The notes beneath the pieces were generated by a model that did not search any database, had not been told where the DNA came from, and worked only from the letters and a program-made list of their open reading frames with translations. The position numbers were made by a program, and so were the translations under genes. 64,000 nt of DNA from Pseudoduganella violacea (lineage in GTDB: Bacteria; Pseudomonadota; Gammaproteobacteria; Burkholderiales; Burkholderiaceae_D): NCBI RefSeq assembly GCF_014191875.1, contig NZ_JACHXD010000014.1, forward strand, positions 81,872-145,871, read 5' to 3'. Below, one piece after another: positions 7,954-17,311 of this stretch (its first letter is position 1; every line of letters starts with the position of its first letter).

Positions 7954-9096
7954 ATGGACTTCAATCTGAAGGAAGAACAGCAGCAGTTCGCCGATGCGTT
8001 GCGGCGTTGGACCGAGCGCGATTACAGCTTCGAGACGCGGCGCCAGATCATCCACTCGCCAGCCGGCGTGTCGGAGCAGGCCTGGGCTGGGCTGGTGGAG
8101 CTGGGCATGACGGCCTTGCCGGTGCCGGAAGCGCAGGGCGGTTTCGACGGCAGCGCGGTGGATATGCTGGTGGTGATGCAGGAGCTGGGACGTGGCCTGG
8201 TGGTGGAACCTTACTTCGCCACCGTGCTGGGCGCGCAGTTCCTGAAGCTGGCCGGCGGGCAGCAGCGGCGCCTGGAGCAGGTCGCTGCCGGCGAACTGAA
8301 ACTGGCTTGCGCCCTGGGTGAGCGGCAGGCGCGCCATGACCTGGCCGATATCGCGGTTGCGGCGGCCAAGGAGGATGGCGGCTATCGCCTGAGCGGCAGC
8401 AAGACGGTGGTGATCCACGGCGCGGAAGCGGGCGCGCTGATCGTTTCGGCGCGCAGCGGCGGCAGCCAGCGCGACCGGCGCGGCATTTCGCTGTTCGTGG
8501 TGGCGCCGGACGCGCCGGGTGTACGCATCAGCGGCTACCGCACCCTGGACGGCCAGCGCGCCGCCAGCATCGACTTCGACCAGGCGCCCGGCGAGCTGTT
8601 GGGACGCGAGGGCGAGGGCTGGGCCGTGCTGGAAGCGGCCACCGATTACGGCGCGACCTTGCTGTGCGCCGAGGCCTTGGGCGCGATGGACGCGATCTTC
8701 GTGGCCACCCTGGAGTACCTGAAGACGCGCCAGCAGTTCGGCGCGCCGATCGGCAAATTCCAGGCCTTGCAGCACCGCATGGCCGATATGTTCATCCATC
8801 TGGAGCAGGCCCGCTCCATGGTCATGCTGGCGGCGGTGAAAGTGGCGTCGGACGACGCGGAGGAGCGGCGCCGCGTCGTTTCCGCCGCCAAGGCGCGGGT
8901 GGGGCAGGCGGCGCGCTTCGTCGGCCAGCAGGCGGTGCAGCTGCATGGCGGCATGGGCGTGACCGACGAACTACCGGCGGCGCACCACTTCAAGCGCCTG
9001 AGCATGATCGAGCTGACGCTGGGCGATGTCGACCACCATCTGGAGCGCTTTATCGCCCAGCCGGGCTTCCGCCCTCAGAACGAGGCGGCCAGGTAG
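7954..9096 (+). CDS. Acyl-CoA dehydrogenase, small subunit of a heteromeric enzyme (PimD-like)
   Basis: A 380-residue acyl-CoA dehydrogenase-fold protein beginning MDFNLKEEQQQFADALRR after a GAGGGAGAC ribosome-binding site. It has the QQAVQLHGGMGVTDELPAAHHFKRL region of the C-terminal domain. It lacks the usual ALTEPGAGSD FAD loop; the equivalent region reads LACALGERQARHDL. That is expected of the partner subunit that shares FAD sites with the upstream large subunit. Its 3' end overlaps the convergent diguanylate cyclase gene by 22 bp. Function as an alpha2beta2 partner is inferred from pairing and from the degenerate FAD motif. Confidence 0.82.
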   Translation: MDFNLKEEQQQFADALRRWTERDYSFETRRQIIHSPAGVSEQAWAGLVELGMTALPVPEAQGGFDGSAVDMLVVMQELGRGLVVEPYFATVLGAQFLKLAGGQQRRLEQVAAGELKLACALGERQARHDLADIAVAAAKEDGGYRLSGSKTVVIHGAEAGALIVSARSGGSQRDRRGISLFVVAPDAPGVRISGYRTLDGQRAASIDFDQAPGELLGREGEGWAVLEAATDYGATLLCAEALGAMDAIFVATLEYLKTRQQFGAPIGKFQALQHRMADMFIHLEQARSMVMLAAVKVASDDAEERRRVVSAAKARVGQAARFVGQQAVQLHGGMGVTDELPAAHHFKRLSMIELTLGDVDHHLERFIAQPGFRPQNEAAR

Positions 9097-9995
9097 CGGT
9101 TGCGGCCACTGGCCTTGGCTTGGTAGAGCAGGGTGTCGGCCGAGCGTATCAGCAGTTCGGGCGAGGATTCCGGTCCCGGTTTCATGCTGGCCGACCCCAT
9201 GCTGACCGTCACATGGTGGCTGACCGACGAGGAGCGATGCTCGATGTGCAGCGCGGAGACTTCATCCAGAATGCGGCGTGCAACCCGTTCGGCGCCTTCC
9301 TGCTCTTCCTGCGGCAGCAGCAGCACGAATTCCTCGCCACCGTAGCGCGCCAGCAGGTCGGACGGACGCATGGCGCAGCGTTTCATGGCGGCGCTGACCT
9401 GCTGCAAGCAGGCGTCGCCGGCCTGGTGGCCATAAGCGTCGTTGTAGAGCTTGAAATGGTCGATATCCATCAGGATCACCGACAGCGAAACGTGGGCGCG
9501 CATGCAGCGCCGCCACTCGCTGTCGATGGTTTCGTTGAAGCTGCGCCGGTTGGCCACGCCGGTCAGGGCGTCGGTCAGCGTCAGCTCGCGCATGGCGTCG
9601 GCCTGGCGCTTGACGGTGAGCTGGGTGCGCACGCGGGCGCGCACCACGGCCACATTGAAAGGCTTGCTGATGAAATCCACCGCGCCCGCTTCCAGGGCGC
9701 GCGTTTCGTCTTCGGGATGGGTGAGGGCGGTAACGAAGATTACCGGAATGTCGCGCGCGCGCGGCGAGGCGCGCAGGGCGGCGCATACCTCGTAGCCGTC
9801 CATGCCGGGCATGACCGCGTCCAGCAGGATCAGGTCAGGCTGCTGCTGGTTGGCGATTTCCAATGCCTTTTCGCCGCTCAGGGCAAACAGCACATCGTGC
9901 TCCTCGCGCAGCGCGTGGTGCAGGATCTGAATGTTTTCCATGGCGTCGTCCACCACCAGAATGCGCCCGTTCTTGGCCAGATCGGTCCAGCTCAT
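9075..9995 (-). CDS. Response regulator diguanylate cyclase (REC-GGDEF)
   Basis: 306 residues. The receiver domain (about 11-125) has the phospho-acceptor Asp59 in ILLDAVMPGMDG, the acidic pair VVDD and the conserved Lys in ISKPF. The GGDEF domain (about 138-303) has an intact GGEEF active site at 220-224 and an RxxD inhibitory I-site (RPSD, 211-214) five residues before it. An active, feedback-inhibited c-di-GMP synthase is therefore expected. Its start overlaps the stop of the upstream hybrid kinase by four bases, so the kinase is the obvious phosphodonor. Architecture resembles WspR/PleD-type enzymes. Cytoplasmic. Confidence 0.95.
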   Translation of the reverse strand: MSWTDLAKNGRILVVDDAMENIQILHHALREEHDVLFALSGEKALEIANQQQPDLILLDAVMPGMDGYEVCAALRASPRARDIPVIFVTALTHPEDETRALEAGAVDFISKPFNVAVVRARVRTQLTVKRQADAMRELTLTDALTGVANRRSFNETIDSEWRRCMRAHVSLSVILMDIDHFKLYNDAYGHQAGDACLQQVSAAMKRCAMRPSDLLARYGGEEFVLLLPQEEQEGAERVARRILDEVSALHIEHRSSSVSHHVTVSMGSASMKPGPESSPELLIRSADTLLYQAKASGRNRYLAASF

Positions 9996-12900
9996 TGGTT
10001 CTCCTTCCGCTTCAGCATTTCCAGCAGCTTTCTTTCGGCTAGCGTGAAGTCCAGTGTGTCGATGGCGTTGGCCACGGCGGGCAGATCGTCCACGCCCAGG
10101 CGCTCCAGCGCGGGGCGCAAGGCGTTGAATTCGCTCAGCGCCTTCAGATTATTATTTTGCAGTAAGGATACCAGTTCCGACAGCGCCTGCGGCAGATCGG
10201 CATCCATGGCGTGCGGCTCGCCGTCCTGCTGCAGCGGCAGGGGCAGGGTGCGGGCGGCGCCGGTGACGACATCGATCGCCTCGCTGAGGGAAATCAGCAG
10301 CGCGGTGAGTTCGGCGTCGCGTCCTTCTTCCAGCATCAACTCGGCCAGCGAGGCCAGACGCGCCACGTCCGAGGCGCCCAGATTGGCGGCCACGCCGCGC
10401 AGACGGTGCAGCACCTGGGTGGCGGCGCGGCGCTCATTGCGGGCCAGCAGGGCGCGCACCTCGGTCACGGCGTCGCCCTGGGAGTTTTCGAAGCGTTTCA
10501 GCAGGCCGACAAAGGCCGGGTAGTTGCCGGCCAGGCGTTTCAGCGCCGCGTCCAGGTCGATGCCGGGCAGGCTGGCGGGAATCTCGGCCGCCATGGCCGC
10601 CGGCTGCGCCGCCGCCGTGCCCAGGCGGGCGGCGGACAAGGGCGCCAGCCGGGTCAGGGTGGCGGTCAGCTCATCGACGTCGATCGGTTTGCCGACGTGG
10701 GCGTCCATGCCCGCGTCCAGGGCGCGGCTGCGGTCTTCCTCCAGGGTGTTGGCGGTCATGGCGATGATGGGCAATTGCACCAGGCCCAAGGCGCGGATGG
10801 CGATGGCCGCCTCGTAGCCGTTCATGACGGGCATTTGCAGGTCCATCAGCACGGCGTCGCAGCGCGCCGGATCGGTCTGCAGCAGCTCGACGGCGAGCTT
10901 GCCGTTGGCGGCGATTTCCACGCGCGCGCCGGCATGCAGCAGAATGTATTGCGCCATTTCCTGGTTGATCTCGTTATCCTCAACCAGCAGCACGCGCATG
11001 CCGCTCAGGCGGCCCGCCAGCGGTTGCGGCGGCGGCGGCGCGGGAATGGCAGCCGCGCCGCTGAGGGCGGCCAGGGCCGCCACCTGCAGGCGGTGCGGCG
11101 TGGTTGGCTTGGACAGGATGGCGTCCAGGCGCAAGCCCTCGGCCAGCAGGGCCAGTTCCTCGCTGCTTTGCTCGGGCGCCATCACCACCACCTTGGGCAG
11201 GCGCAGGCCTTCCTCGGCGCGCGCCAGCATCAGCAGGGTGACGCCATCCATTTCCGGCATGGCGCTGTCGACCAGCAGCAGGTCCAGCGCGCGCGGCGCC
11301 TGCGCCGCCTTGCGCAGCTGGGCCAGGGCGGCCTGGCCGCTGGCCGCGCTCCACACGGTCCAGCCGAAGGACTCGCCGGCGCGCTGCAGGGCGGCGCGCG
11401 AGGCGGCGTTGTCGTCCACCAGCAGCACGTGCAGGCCTTGCAGGGCGGGCGGCAACGGCGGATGCAGGGGCACGTCCGGCGCGCGCTGCATGGGGTAGAT
11501 GAAGCGGAAGGTGGAACCCTGACCCACCACGCTCTCGACGCCGATGGCGCCGCCCATCAGGTCGGCCAGGCGGCGGCAGATCGCCAATCCCAGGCCGGTG
11601 CCACCGTATTTGCGGCTGGTGCTGGTGTCGACCTGGGAAAAAGCTTCGAACATGCGCAGCTGGTGCGCGGGATCGATACCGATGCCGGTGTCGCGCACCA
11701 GGAATTCCAGCGTGATGCCGTCATCGTCCTCGCCCAGCTTGCGCACGGCCAGCACGATTTCGCCGCGCTCGGTGAACTTGACGGCGTTGCTCATCAGGTT
11801 GAGCAGGATCTGCTGCAGGCGCATGGCGTCGCCCACCAGCTCCATCGGCACGTCGGGCGCCACGTCGAACACCGCTTCCACGCCCTTGTCCCAGGCCGCG
11901 TTGCAGGCCAGCACCGAGGTGCTGCCGAGGATGTGGTCGAGATTGAAGCGGGCGCGCTCCAGTTTGAGCTGGCCCGCTTCGATCTTGGAAAAGTCCAGCA
12001 CATCGTTGACCACCGCCAGCAGGGCCTGGGTGGCCAGCTGGATCTTGCCCACATAGCTGCGCTCGCGCCGTTCCAGCGGCGATTCTTCGAGCAGGCGCGC
12101 CAGGCCGATGATGGCGTTCATCGGCGTGCGGATCTCGTGGCTCATATTGGCCAGGAACTCGCTCTTGGCGCGGCTGCCCGCTTCGGCCCGGTCGCGTTCG
12201 TGCATCAACTGCTGGTTCAGCTCCTGCAGCTGCAGCTCGCGCTGTTTGAGCTCCGTGACGTCGGAGGCCAGCACGAAGAAGCCGCGCACCACGCCCTCTT
12301 CATCGAAATCGGGCAGGTAGTTGATCCACACATGCTGGCTGGGGCTGTTGCGCCGCTGCAGCTCGCGCGCGAAATTCTGCGGCACGCCTTGCAGCGCGGC
12401 GTCGACCTGCTCGCGGGTCAGCTCCATCAGGCGCGGTCCGAGCACTTGTTCCATGGTGGCGCCCAGGCACTGGTCCAGCGTCAGGCGGAAGGTTTCCAGG
12501 AAACGCCGGTTGGCGAAACGGCAGCACAGGCCCGCGTCCCAGTAGGCCACCATGGCGGGCAGGTTGTCGGTCACGGTGCGGATGAAGGCATTGCTGCGCG
12601 CCAGCCGCAACGAGGTGCTTTCCAGCGCGGCGTCGGCGCGCTTGCGCTCCGTGATGTCGAGCGAGATGCCGAGCAGGTGGGTGGGCTCGCCCTGCTGGTC
12701 TAGCAAGGCCACCTTGCGCGTGGTGACATAGCGCATTTCGCCGCCGATGGCGCTCACCGGCTCGTCCGGCAAATCCATCATCTGGCGCGAGGCCAGCACC
12801 TTGCGATCGGCCTCGCTGAAGGCGCGCGCCTGCTCTGGCGGGAAGACTTCGGCGTCGGTCTTGCCGAGGAAGGCCGTGCGCGAACGGCACAGCAGGCGCT

Positions 12901-14503
12901 CGCCTTCGCGGTTGAGCATTTCGTAGCGCAGGTCGCTGGCGCGCTTGACGAAGATCATGGCCGGGATATTCTCGACCACGGAGCTGAATAGCTGGCGCTG
13001 GCGCTGCAGCTCGGCCTCGGTCTGCTTGCTGGCGGTGATGTCGAGCAGCACGCCGGTGATGCCCACCAATTCCTGCTGCGCGTCGAAGACCGGGAAGTAG
13101 CCCGCCATATAGTGGCTGATGCGCTGCGGCGCGGAGGGGGCGACGCCGCTCAATTCGGCGAAGGGAATCGGCTGGCCGCTGTCGAGCACCTGGCGGTAAG
13201 CCGTGCCGACGGCGGCGCGCAGCGACGGGTCTTCGATCAGCTCATCGAATTGATGGCCGAGATGCGCCTGTACCGGCGCGCCGTTCACCGCCGCCATATA
13301 GTCGTTGATCATTACGATGCGCAGGGCCGGATCGACGAAGCTCAAGCCCACCGGCGCCGTGGCGTACAGGTTTTCCAGCAAGGCCTTGGATTGCTGCAGT
13401 TCGGCGGTGCGCTCGTCGACCAGGGTTTGCATCTGCTGGCGGTAGCGCAGGATATCCTCGCTCATCTGGCGCAGCGCGCCGCCCACTTCGTCGGCCTCGC
13501 GGAAGGCCAGCGGCGGCAGCTCATACGCTTCGCCGGCAGCCATGGCGCGTGCCGGGCCGCTCAGGGCGCGCACCGAGCGGCCGATGCTGCCGCCCACGCC
13601 CCAGGCCAGCGCGAAGCCGGCGATCAGCAGTACCAGCACCCCGGCCGAGATGAAGGTGATGAACTGCATCAGATCCTGCATCAGATAGTCTTCCGGCACG
13701 CCCACGGCCACGGTCCAGCCGCTGTGCTGGGCGCGGCTGAAGCTGGCGTAGACCGGCGTGCCTTCCAGGGTATAGGTCTGCATCTGGCCCTCGCTGGCCT
13801 GCAGCATCTTCTCGCGCAGCTCCTGGCTGGTGGCCTGGCCCACATAGCGTTCGGCGTCGCGGTTGCGGGCCATGATGATGCCCTTGGGGTCGAGCAGGCC
13901 GACAATCACATAGTCGGGCAGATGCTGCTCCTCCAGCAGCCGGTTGAGGCGTTCGGCGCGGTACACCACGCTCAGTGCGAAGGCGGTGCCGCCGTCGCGC
14001 AGTACCGGCACATCGATGGCGAACAGCGGCGGCTGGCCGCGCGCCGCCGCCAGATTGCTCAGCCCCGGCTGGCCGTGGGCGAACAGGTAGTGCAGGCGGT
14101 TGGCATTGGTGTTGGCGTACAGGTCGGGGGCATCGGCCGGGGCGCCGGTATCGGCCAGGATCTTGCCGTCGGCCCGGCTCAGGATGATGCGGGCGCCGGG
14201 AAAGTCGGGCAGCAGCAGATGCGCGGCCTGGTCGGTGAAGGCGGTGAAATCGTTGTGCTGCAGGCTGGGCGAGGAAGCCAGGGCGCGCGCCGCGCTCTGG
14301 CCGGTTTGCAGGTCGCGGTCGACAGCGGCGCTCAGCGCGCGCGCCATGCGCTGGGCATTGCCGACCACCTGGCTGCGTTCCAGGTGATAAAAGTGCAGGA
14401 CCAGCAGGCCCAGGCCGACCAAGGCTGGCAGTATGCAAGCGAGCACCAGCAGCGTGATCTGCGAACGGATCGACGGTAGGGACTCGCTGCTTTCTGCGCT
14501 CAC
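9992..14503 (-). CDS. Hybrid sensor histidine kinase (Cache-HAMP-PAS x3-HisKA-HATPase-REC x2-Hpt)
   Basis: A 1503-residue membrane phosphorelay kinase. Transmembrane helices lie at about 16-38 and 281-303, bracketing a periplasmic Cache-like sensor. A HAMP-like linker follows to about 365. Three PAS segments lie near 370-495, 500-620 and 635-755, the first two ending in LDIT-type PAC motifs. The HisKA phosphohistidine is His789 in MSHEIRTPMN. The ATPase domain has NAVKF, DTGIGI and GGTGLGL boxes (900-975). Receiver 1 holds Asp1079 and receiver 2 holds Asp1221 (LMDLQMPVMNG). A C-terminal Hpt domain holds His1366 in VLHRLRGVAANLG. The four-base overlap with the diguanylate cyclase suggests it controls c-di-GMP synthesis. 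Ligand unknown. Confidence 0.95.
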   Translation of the reverse strand: MSAESSESLPSIRSQITLLVLACILPALVGLGLLVLHFYHLERSQVVGNAQRMARALSAAVDRDLQTGQSAARALASSPSLQHNDFTAFTDQAAHLLLPDFPGARIILSRADGKILADTGAPADAPDLYANTNANRLHYLFAHGQPGLSNLAAARGQPPLFAIDVPVLRDGGTAFALSVVYRAERLNRLLEEQHLPDYVIVGLLDPKGIIMARNRDAERYVGQATSQELREKMLQASEGQMQTYTLEGTPVYASFSRAQHSGWTVAVGVPEDYLMQDLMQFITFISAGVLVLLIAGFALAWGVGGSIGRSVRALSGPARAMAAGEAYELPPLAFREADEVGGALRQMSEDILRYRQQMQTLVDERTAELQQSKALLENLYATAPVGLSFVDPALRIVMINDYMAAVNGAPVQAHLGHQFDELIEDPSLRAAVGTAYRQVLDSGQPIPFAELSGVAPSAPQRISHYMAGYFPVFDAQQELVGITGVLLDITASKQTEAELQRQRQLFSSVVENIPAMIFVKRASDLRYEMLNREGERLLCRSRTAFLGKTDAEVFPPEQARAFSEADRKVLASRQMMDLPDEPVSAIGGEMRYVTTRKVALLDQQGEPTHLLGISLDITERKRADAALESTSLRLARSNAFIRTVTDNLPAMVAYWDAGLCCRFANRRFLETFRLTLDQCLGATMEQVLGPRLMELTREQVDAALQGVPQNFARELQRRNSPSQHVWINYLPDFDEEGVVRGFFVLASDVTELKQRELQLQELNQQLMHERDRAEAGSRAKSEFLANMSHEIRTPMNAIIGLARLLEESPLERRERSYVGKIQLATQALLAVVNDVLDFSKIEAGQLKLERARFNLDHILGSTSVLACNAAWDKGVEAVFDVAPDVPMELVGDAMRLQQILLNLMSNAVKFTERGEIVLAVRKLGEDDDGITLEFLVRDTGIGIDPAHQLRMFEAFSQVDTSTSRKYGGTGLGLAICRRLADLMGGAIGVESVVGQGSTFRFIYPMQRAPDVPLHPPLPPALQGLHVLLVDDNAASRAALQRAGESFGWTVWSAASGQAALAQLRKAAQAPRALDLLLVDSAMPEMDGVTLLMLARAEEGLRLPKVVVMAPEQSSEELALLAEGLRLDAILSKPTTPHRLQVAALAALSGAAAIPAPPPPQPLAGRLSGMRVLLVEDNEINQEMAQYILLHAGARVEIAANGKLAVELLQTDPARCDAVLMDLQMPVMNGYEAAIAIRALGLVQLPIIAMTANTLEEDRSRALDAGMDAHVGKPIDVDELTATLTRLAPLSAARLGTAAAQPAAMAAEIPASLPGIDLDAALKRLAGNYPAFVGLLKRFENSQGDAVTEVRALLARNERRAATQVLHRLRGVAANLGASDVARLASLAELMLEEGRDAELTALLISLSEAIDVVTGAARTLPLPLQQDGEPHAMDADLPQALSELVSLLQNNNLKALSEFNALRPALERLGVDDLPAVANAIDTLDFTLAERKLLEMLKRKENQ

Positions 14504-14708
14504 TCTGCTGGGCCTCCGGCACTATGGTGAAAGGATGATAGCCCAGAGCGGCGCGAACACGGTAGTATTTTGCCCTGGCGGGCGTTGCCTGCGGCGCGCA
14601 TGCAAAAAATATTTGGCGGATGTGTCGATTTTCCCGCGGCTGGGCCGTCGTGGGGATAGAAAGGCCGGCAACGGCGTTTTCCCAACCTTCAAACCCTAGG
14701 AGATAAGA

Positions 14709-14924
14709 ATGAGCGATAGCGATCAAGTCAAAGGCCCGGCATCCTACTTTCCCTCGATCGAGAAAAAGTACGGCCAGCCGATCGCGCACTGGCTGGCGTT
14801 GCTGGCCGGCCGCGCCGGCATGAAGCATATGGAACTGGTGAACTGGCTGAAGGCCGAGCATGGACTGGGCCACGGCCACGCGAACGCGCTGGTGGCCCAC
14901 CACTTGGCGGGCAAGAAAGCGTAA
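14709..14924 (+). CDS. DUF4287 domain-containing small protein
   Basis: 71 residues, preceded by AGGAGA. The sequence GPASYFPSIEKKYGQPI near the N-terminus, followed by W-rich and H-rich helices (HWLALLAG, WLKAEHGLGHGHANALV), is the typical small DUF4287 domain. It has no membrane segment or signal peptide and is probably a soluble helical protein. No biochemical function is known to me. It stands alone between the hybrid kinase gene (divergent) and the ACAD operon (convergent). The 205 bp upstream hold no other gene; I could not pick a promoter there. Confidence 0.8.
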   Translation: MSDSDQVKGPASYFPSIEKKYGQPIAHWLALLAGRAGMKHMELVNWLKAEHGLGHGHANALVAHHLAGKKA

Positions 14925-14954
14925 ACCGCCCGGCGCGGGCTAGGCGGCGTGTTT

Positions 14955-16175
14955 TCAGCTGTAGCGCGCCAGTTCCAGCTTGGCGATGGCGTTGCGATGC
15001 ACCTCGTCCGGGCCGTCGGCCAGGCGCAGGGTGCGGTTCAGCGCAAACTGGCAAGCCAGCGGGAAGTCTTCGGACACGCCGGCCGCGCCATAGGCCTGGA
15101 TGGCCCAGTCGAGCACCTGCTGCGCCACGTTCGGCGCCAGCACTTTGATCATGGCGATTTCGGCCTGCGCCACCTTGTTGCCCACCGTGTCCATCATATA
15201 CGCCGCTTTCAGCGTCAGCAGGCGGGCCGTGTCGATGCGAATGCGCGCTTCGGCGATGCGCTCGCGCCACACGCCTTGTTCCGACAGGCGGCGGCCGAAA
15301 GCCACGCGCGCCTGCAGGCGGCGGCACATCAGCTCCAGCGCGCGCTCGGCCACCCCGATGGCGCGCATGCAGTGGTGGATGCGGCCCGGGCCGAGGCGGC
15401 CCTGGGCGATTTCGAAGCCGCGCCCTTCGCCCAGCAGGATGCTGGATGCCGGCACGCGCACGTTCTCGAACAGGATTTCGCAGTGGCCGTGCGGCGCGTC
15501 GTCGTAGCCGAACACCGGCAGCGGACGCACGATGGTGATGCCCGGTGCATCGGCCGGCACCAGGATCATGGATTGCTGCTGGTGGCGCGGGGCGTTGAAG
15601 TCGGTCTTGCCCATGAGGATGAAGACCTTGCAGCGCGGGTCGCCCGCGCCGGAAATCCACCATTTGCGGCCGTTGATCACATAGTCGCCGCCATCGCGTT
15701 CGATGCGCGTTTCGATATTGGTGGCGTCGGAGGACGCCACGCCCGGCTCGGTCATGGCGAAGGCCGAGCGGATCTCGCCGCGCAGCAGCGGTTCCAGCCA
15801 CTGCTGCTTTTGCACTTCCGTGCCGTAGCGTTCCAGCGTTTCCATATTGCCGGTATCGGGCGCCGAGCTGTTGAACACTTCCGAGGCCCAGCCCACGCGG
15901 CCCATGATTTCGCACAGCGGCGCGTAGTCCAGGTTGGACAGGCTGTCCGGCGCGCGCGCCGATTTGGGCAGGAAGAGATTCCACAAGCCCTGTTCGCGCG
16001 CCAGGGGCTTGAGCCGCTCGATGATCTCGGTGGGAATCCAGCGGTTGCCTTTTTCGCGGCCGTTGCGCTCCACCTCCTGGTAAAACGCCTGCTCGTTCGG
16101 ATAGATATGCTGGTCCATGAAGGCCAGCAGCTTGGCCTGCAATTGCTTGCAGCGTTCTGAATAGTCGAAATCCAT
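14955..16175 (-). CDS. Acyl-CoA dehydrogenase, ACAD10/11-like
   Basis: 406 residues: MDFDYSERCKQLQ start, long N-terminal helical region, FAD motif AFAMTEPGVASSDATNIET, KWWISGAGDPRCKV, and the C-terminal AIQAYGAAGVSEDFPLA and ADGPDEVHRNAIAKLEL. The last element has Asp-Gly-Pro-Asp where classical enzymes have the YEGT Glu; this variant is typical of the ACAD10/11 branch. The APH-type kinase ends nine bases upstream. In human ACAD10/11 these two domains are fused, and in Pseudomonas LvaA/LvaC similar partners act on 4-hydroxyacyl-CoA through a phosphorylated intermediate. A like role here is inferred. Confidence 0.88.
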   Translation of the reverse strand: MDFDYSERCKQLQAKLLAFMDQHIYPNEQAFYQEVERNGREKGNRWIPTEIIERLKPLAREQGLWNLFLPKSARAPDSLSNLDYAPLCEIMGRVGWASEVFNSSAPDTGNMETLERYGTEVQKQQWLEPLLRGEIRSAFAMTEPGVASSDATNIETRIERDGGDYVINGRKWWISGAGDPRCKVFILMGKTDFNAPRHQQQSMILVPADAPGITIVRPLPVFGYDDAPHGHCEILFENVRVPASSILLGEGRGFEIAQGRLGPGRIHHCMRAIGVAERALELMCRRLQARVAFGRRLSEQGVWRERIAEARIRIDTARLLTLKAAYMMDTVGNKVAQAEIAMIKVLAPNVAQQVLDWAIQAYGAAGVSEDFPLACQFALNRTLRLADGPDEVHRNAIAKLELARYS

Positions 16176-16184
16176 GCTGTCCCC

Positions 16185-17255
16185 TTAAACGACTGCTTTG
16201 CCGCTGGCGTAAGACCAGCCCAGTTGCGCCATCGGCCGCGCCATCTTGCCCGATTCCAGGGCTTGCGCGCTGGCCGCCGTGCCGTCCACGTAGCGTTTCA
16301 TGATGCCTTGCATGATGCTGGCCAGGCGGAACATATTGAAGGCGAGGTAGAAATTGAAGTCCTGCAGGCGGATGGCCTTGCCGGTGCGGGCCGCGTACTG
16401 CGCGATGTATTCCTGCTGCGACGGGATGCCCAGCGCCTGCAGGTCCAGGCCCGCGATGCCGCGGAACTGGCCGGGCTGGATGTGCCAGCTCATGCAGTGA
16501 TACGAAAAATCGGCGAAGGGGTGGCCCAGCGTGGACAGTTCCCAGTCCAGCACCGCCAGGATGCGCGGCTCGGTGGGATGGAAGATCAGGTTGTCGAGGC
16601 GGTAGTCGCCGTGCACGATGGCCGTGTCGTCGCCGGGCGGAATATGCGCCGGCAGCCAGGCGATCAACTGGTCCATCGCCTCGATGGTCTCGGTCTGCGA
16701 AGCCAGGTACTGCTTGGTCCAGCGCTCGATCTGGCGCTGGAAGTAGTTGCCCGGCTTGCCGTAGTCGCCCAGGCCGATGGCCTGGTAGTCGATATTATGC
16801 AGCTGGGCGATCACGCGGTTCTGCTCATCGTAGATGGCGGCGCGTTCGGCCGGCGTCATGCCGGGCAGGGCCTGGTCCCACAGCACGCGGCCCTCGACGA
16901 ATTCCATCACGTAGAAGGCGCGGCCGATCACGGCTTCGTCGGTGCACAGCAGGTATTGGCGCGCGGCCGGGAAACCGGCCTTGTGCAGCGCGTCCATCAC
17001 CCGGTATTCGCGGTCGATGGCGTGCGCTGACGGCAGCAGCTTGGCGGCGGGCGCGGGCTTGGTGCGCAGCACATAATGCCGGCCGCCGATGCTCAACTTG
17101 AAAGTGGGATTGGATTGTCCGCCCTTGAACTGCGCGACTTGCAGCTCGCCTGGTGGGTAGTCTTCGATATGCTGGCGCAGATACGCGTCCAGCGCCGCCA
17201 CGTCGAACTTGTGGCGCTCGGATACAGCCTTGGTGCCCATGAACTCTTCGAACAT
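16185..17255 (-). CDS. Phosphotransferase (APH family) likely acting on hydroxyacyl-CoA
   Basis: 356 residues with the aminoglycoside-phosphotransferase/choline-kinase fold. Nucleotide-binding lobe includes FKGGQSNPTFKL and YVLRTKP (conserved Lys). The catalytic loop is IVHGDYRLDNLIFH and the metal-binding Asp is in VLDWELSTLGHPFADFSY. These kinase residues are intact. It sits between a histidine phosphatase and an ACAD10/11-like dehydrogenase. That context, and the fused ACAD10/11 arrangement in animals, argue against antibiotic resistance and for phosphorylation of a hydroxyacyl-CoA before dehydrogenase-driven phosphate elimination. The start ATG at 17255 follows CAGGAGAT. Confidence 0.87.
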   Translation of the reverse strand: MFEEFMGTKAVSERHKFDVAALDAYLRQHIEDYPPGELQVAQFKGGQSNPTFKLSIGGRHYVLRTKPAPAAKLLPSAHAIDREYRVMDALHKAGFPAARQYLLCTDEAVIGRAFYVMEFVEGRVLWDQALPGMTPAERAAIYDEQNRVIAQLHNIDYQAIGLGDYGKPGNYFQRQIERWTKQYLASQTETIEAMDQLIAWLPAHIPPGDDTAIVHGDYRLDNLIFHPTEPRILAVLDWELSTLGHPFADFSYHCMSWHIQPGQFRGIAGLDLQALGIPSQQEYIAQYAARTGKAIRLQDFNFYLAFNMFRLASIMQGIMKRYVDGTAASAQALESGKMARPMAQLGWSYASGKAVV

Positions 17256-17311
17256 AGAATCTCCTGTTATGCGGCTGCAGGCAATTCTAGCTTAGAAAAA
17301 GAACGTATGTG

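Noticed and set aside
10211..12703. 830-codon plus-strand frame opposite the hybrid kinase
   Set aside because: Composition is that of an antisense shadow (Gln/His/Arg/Gly-rich), while the minus strand encodes clear kinase and receiver motifs.
14925..14954. Terminator between DUF4287 and the dehydrogenase gene
   Set aside because: CCGCC and GGCGG can pair but there is no T-run on either strand.
16185..17255. Aminoglycoside resistance kinase
   Set aside because: The APH fold is present, but operon context with an ACAD10/11-like dehydrogenase favours acyl-CoA metabolism.
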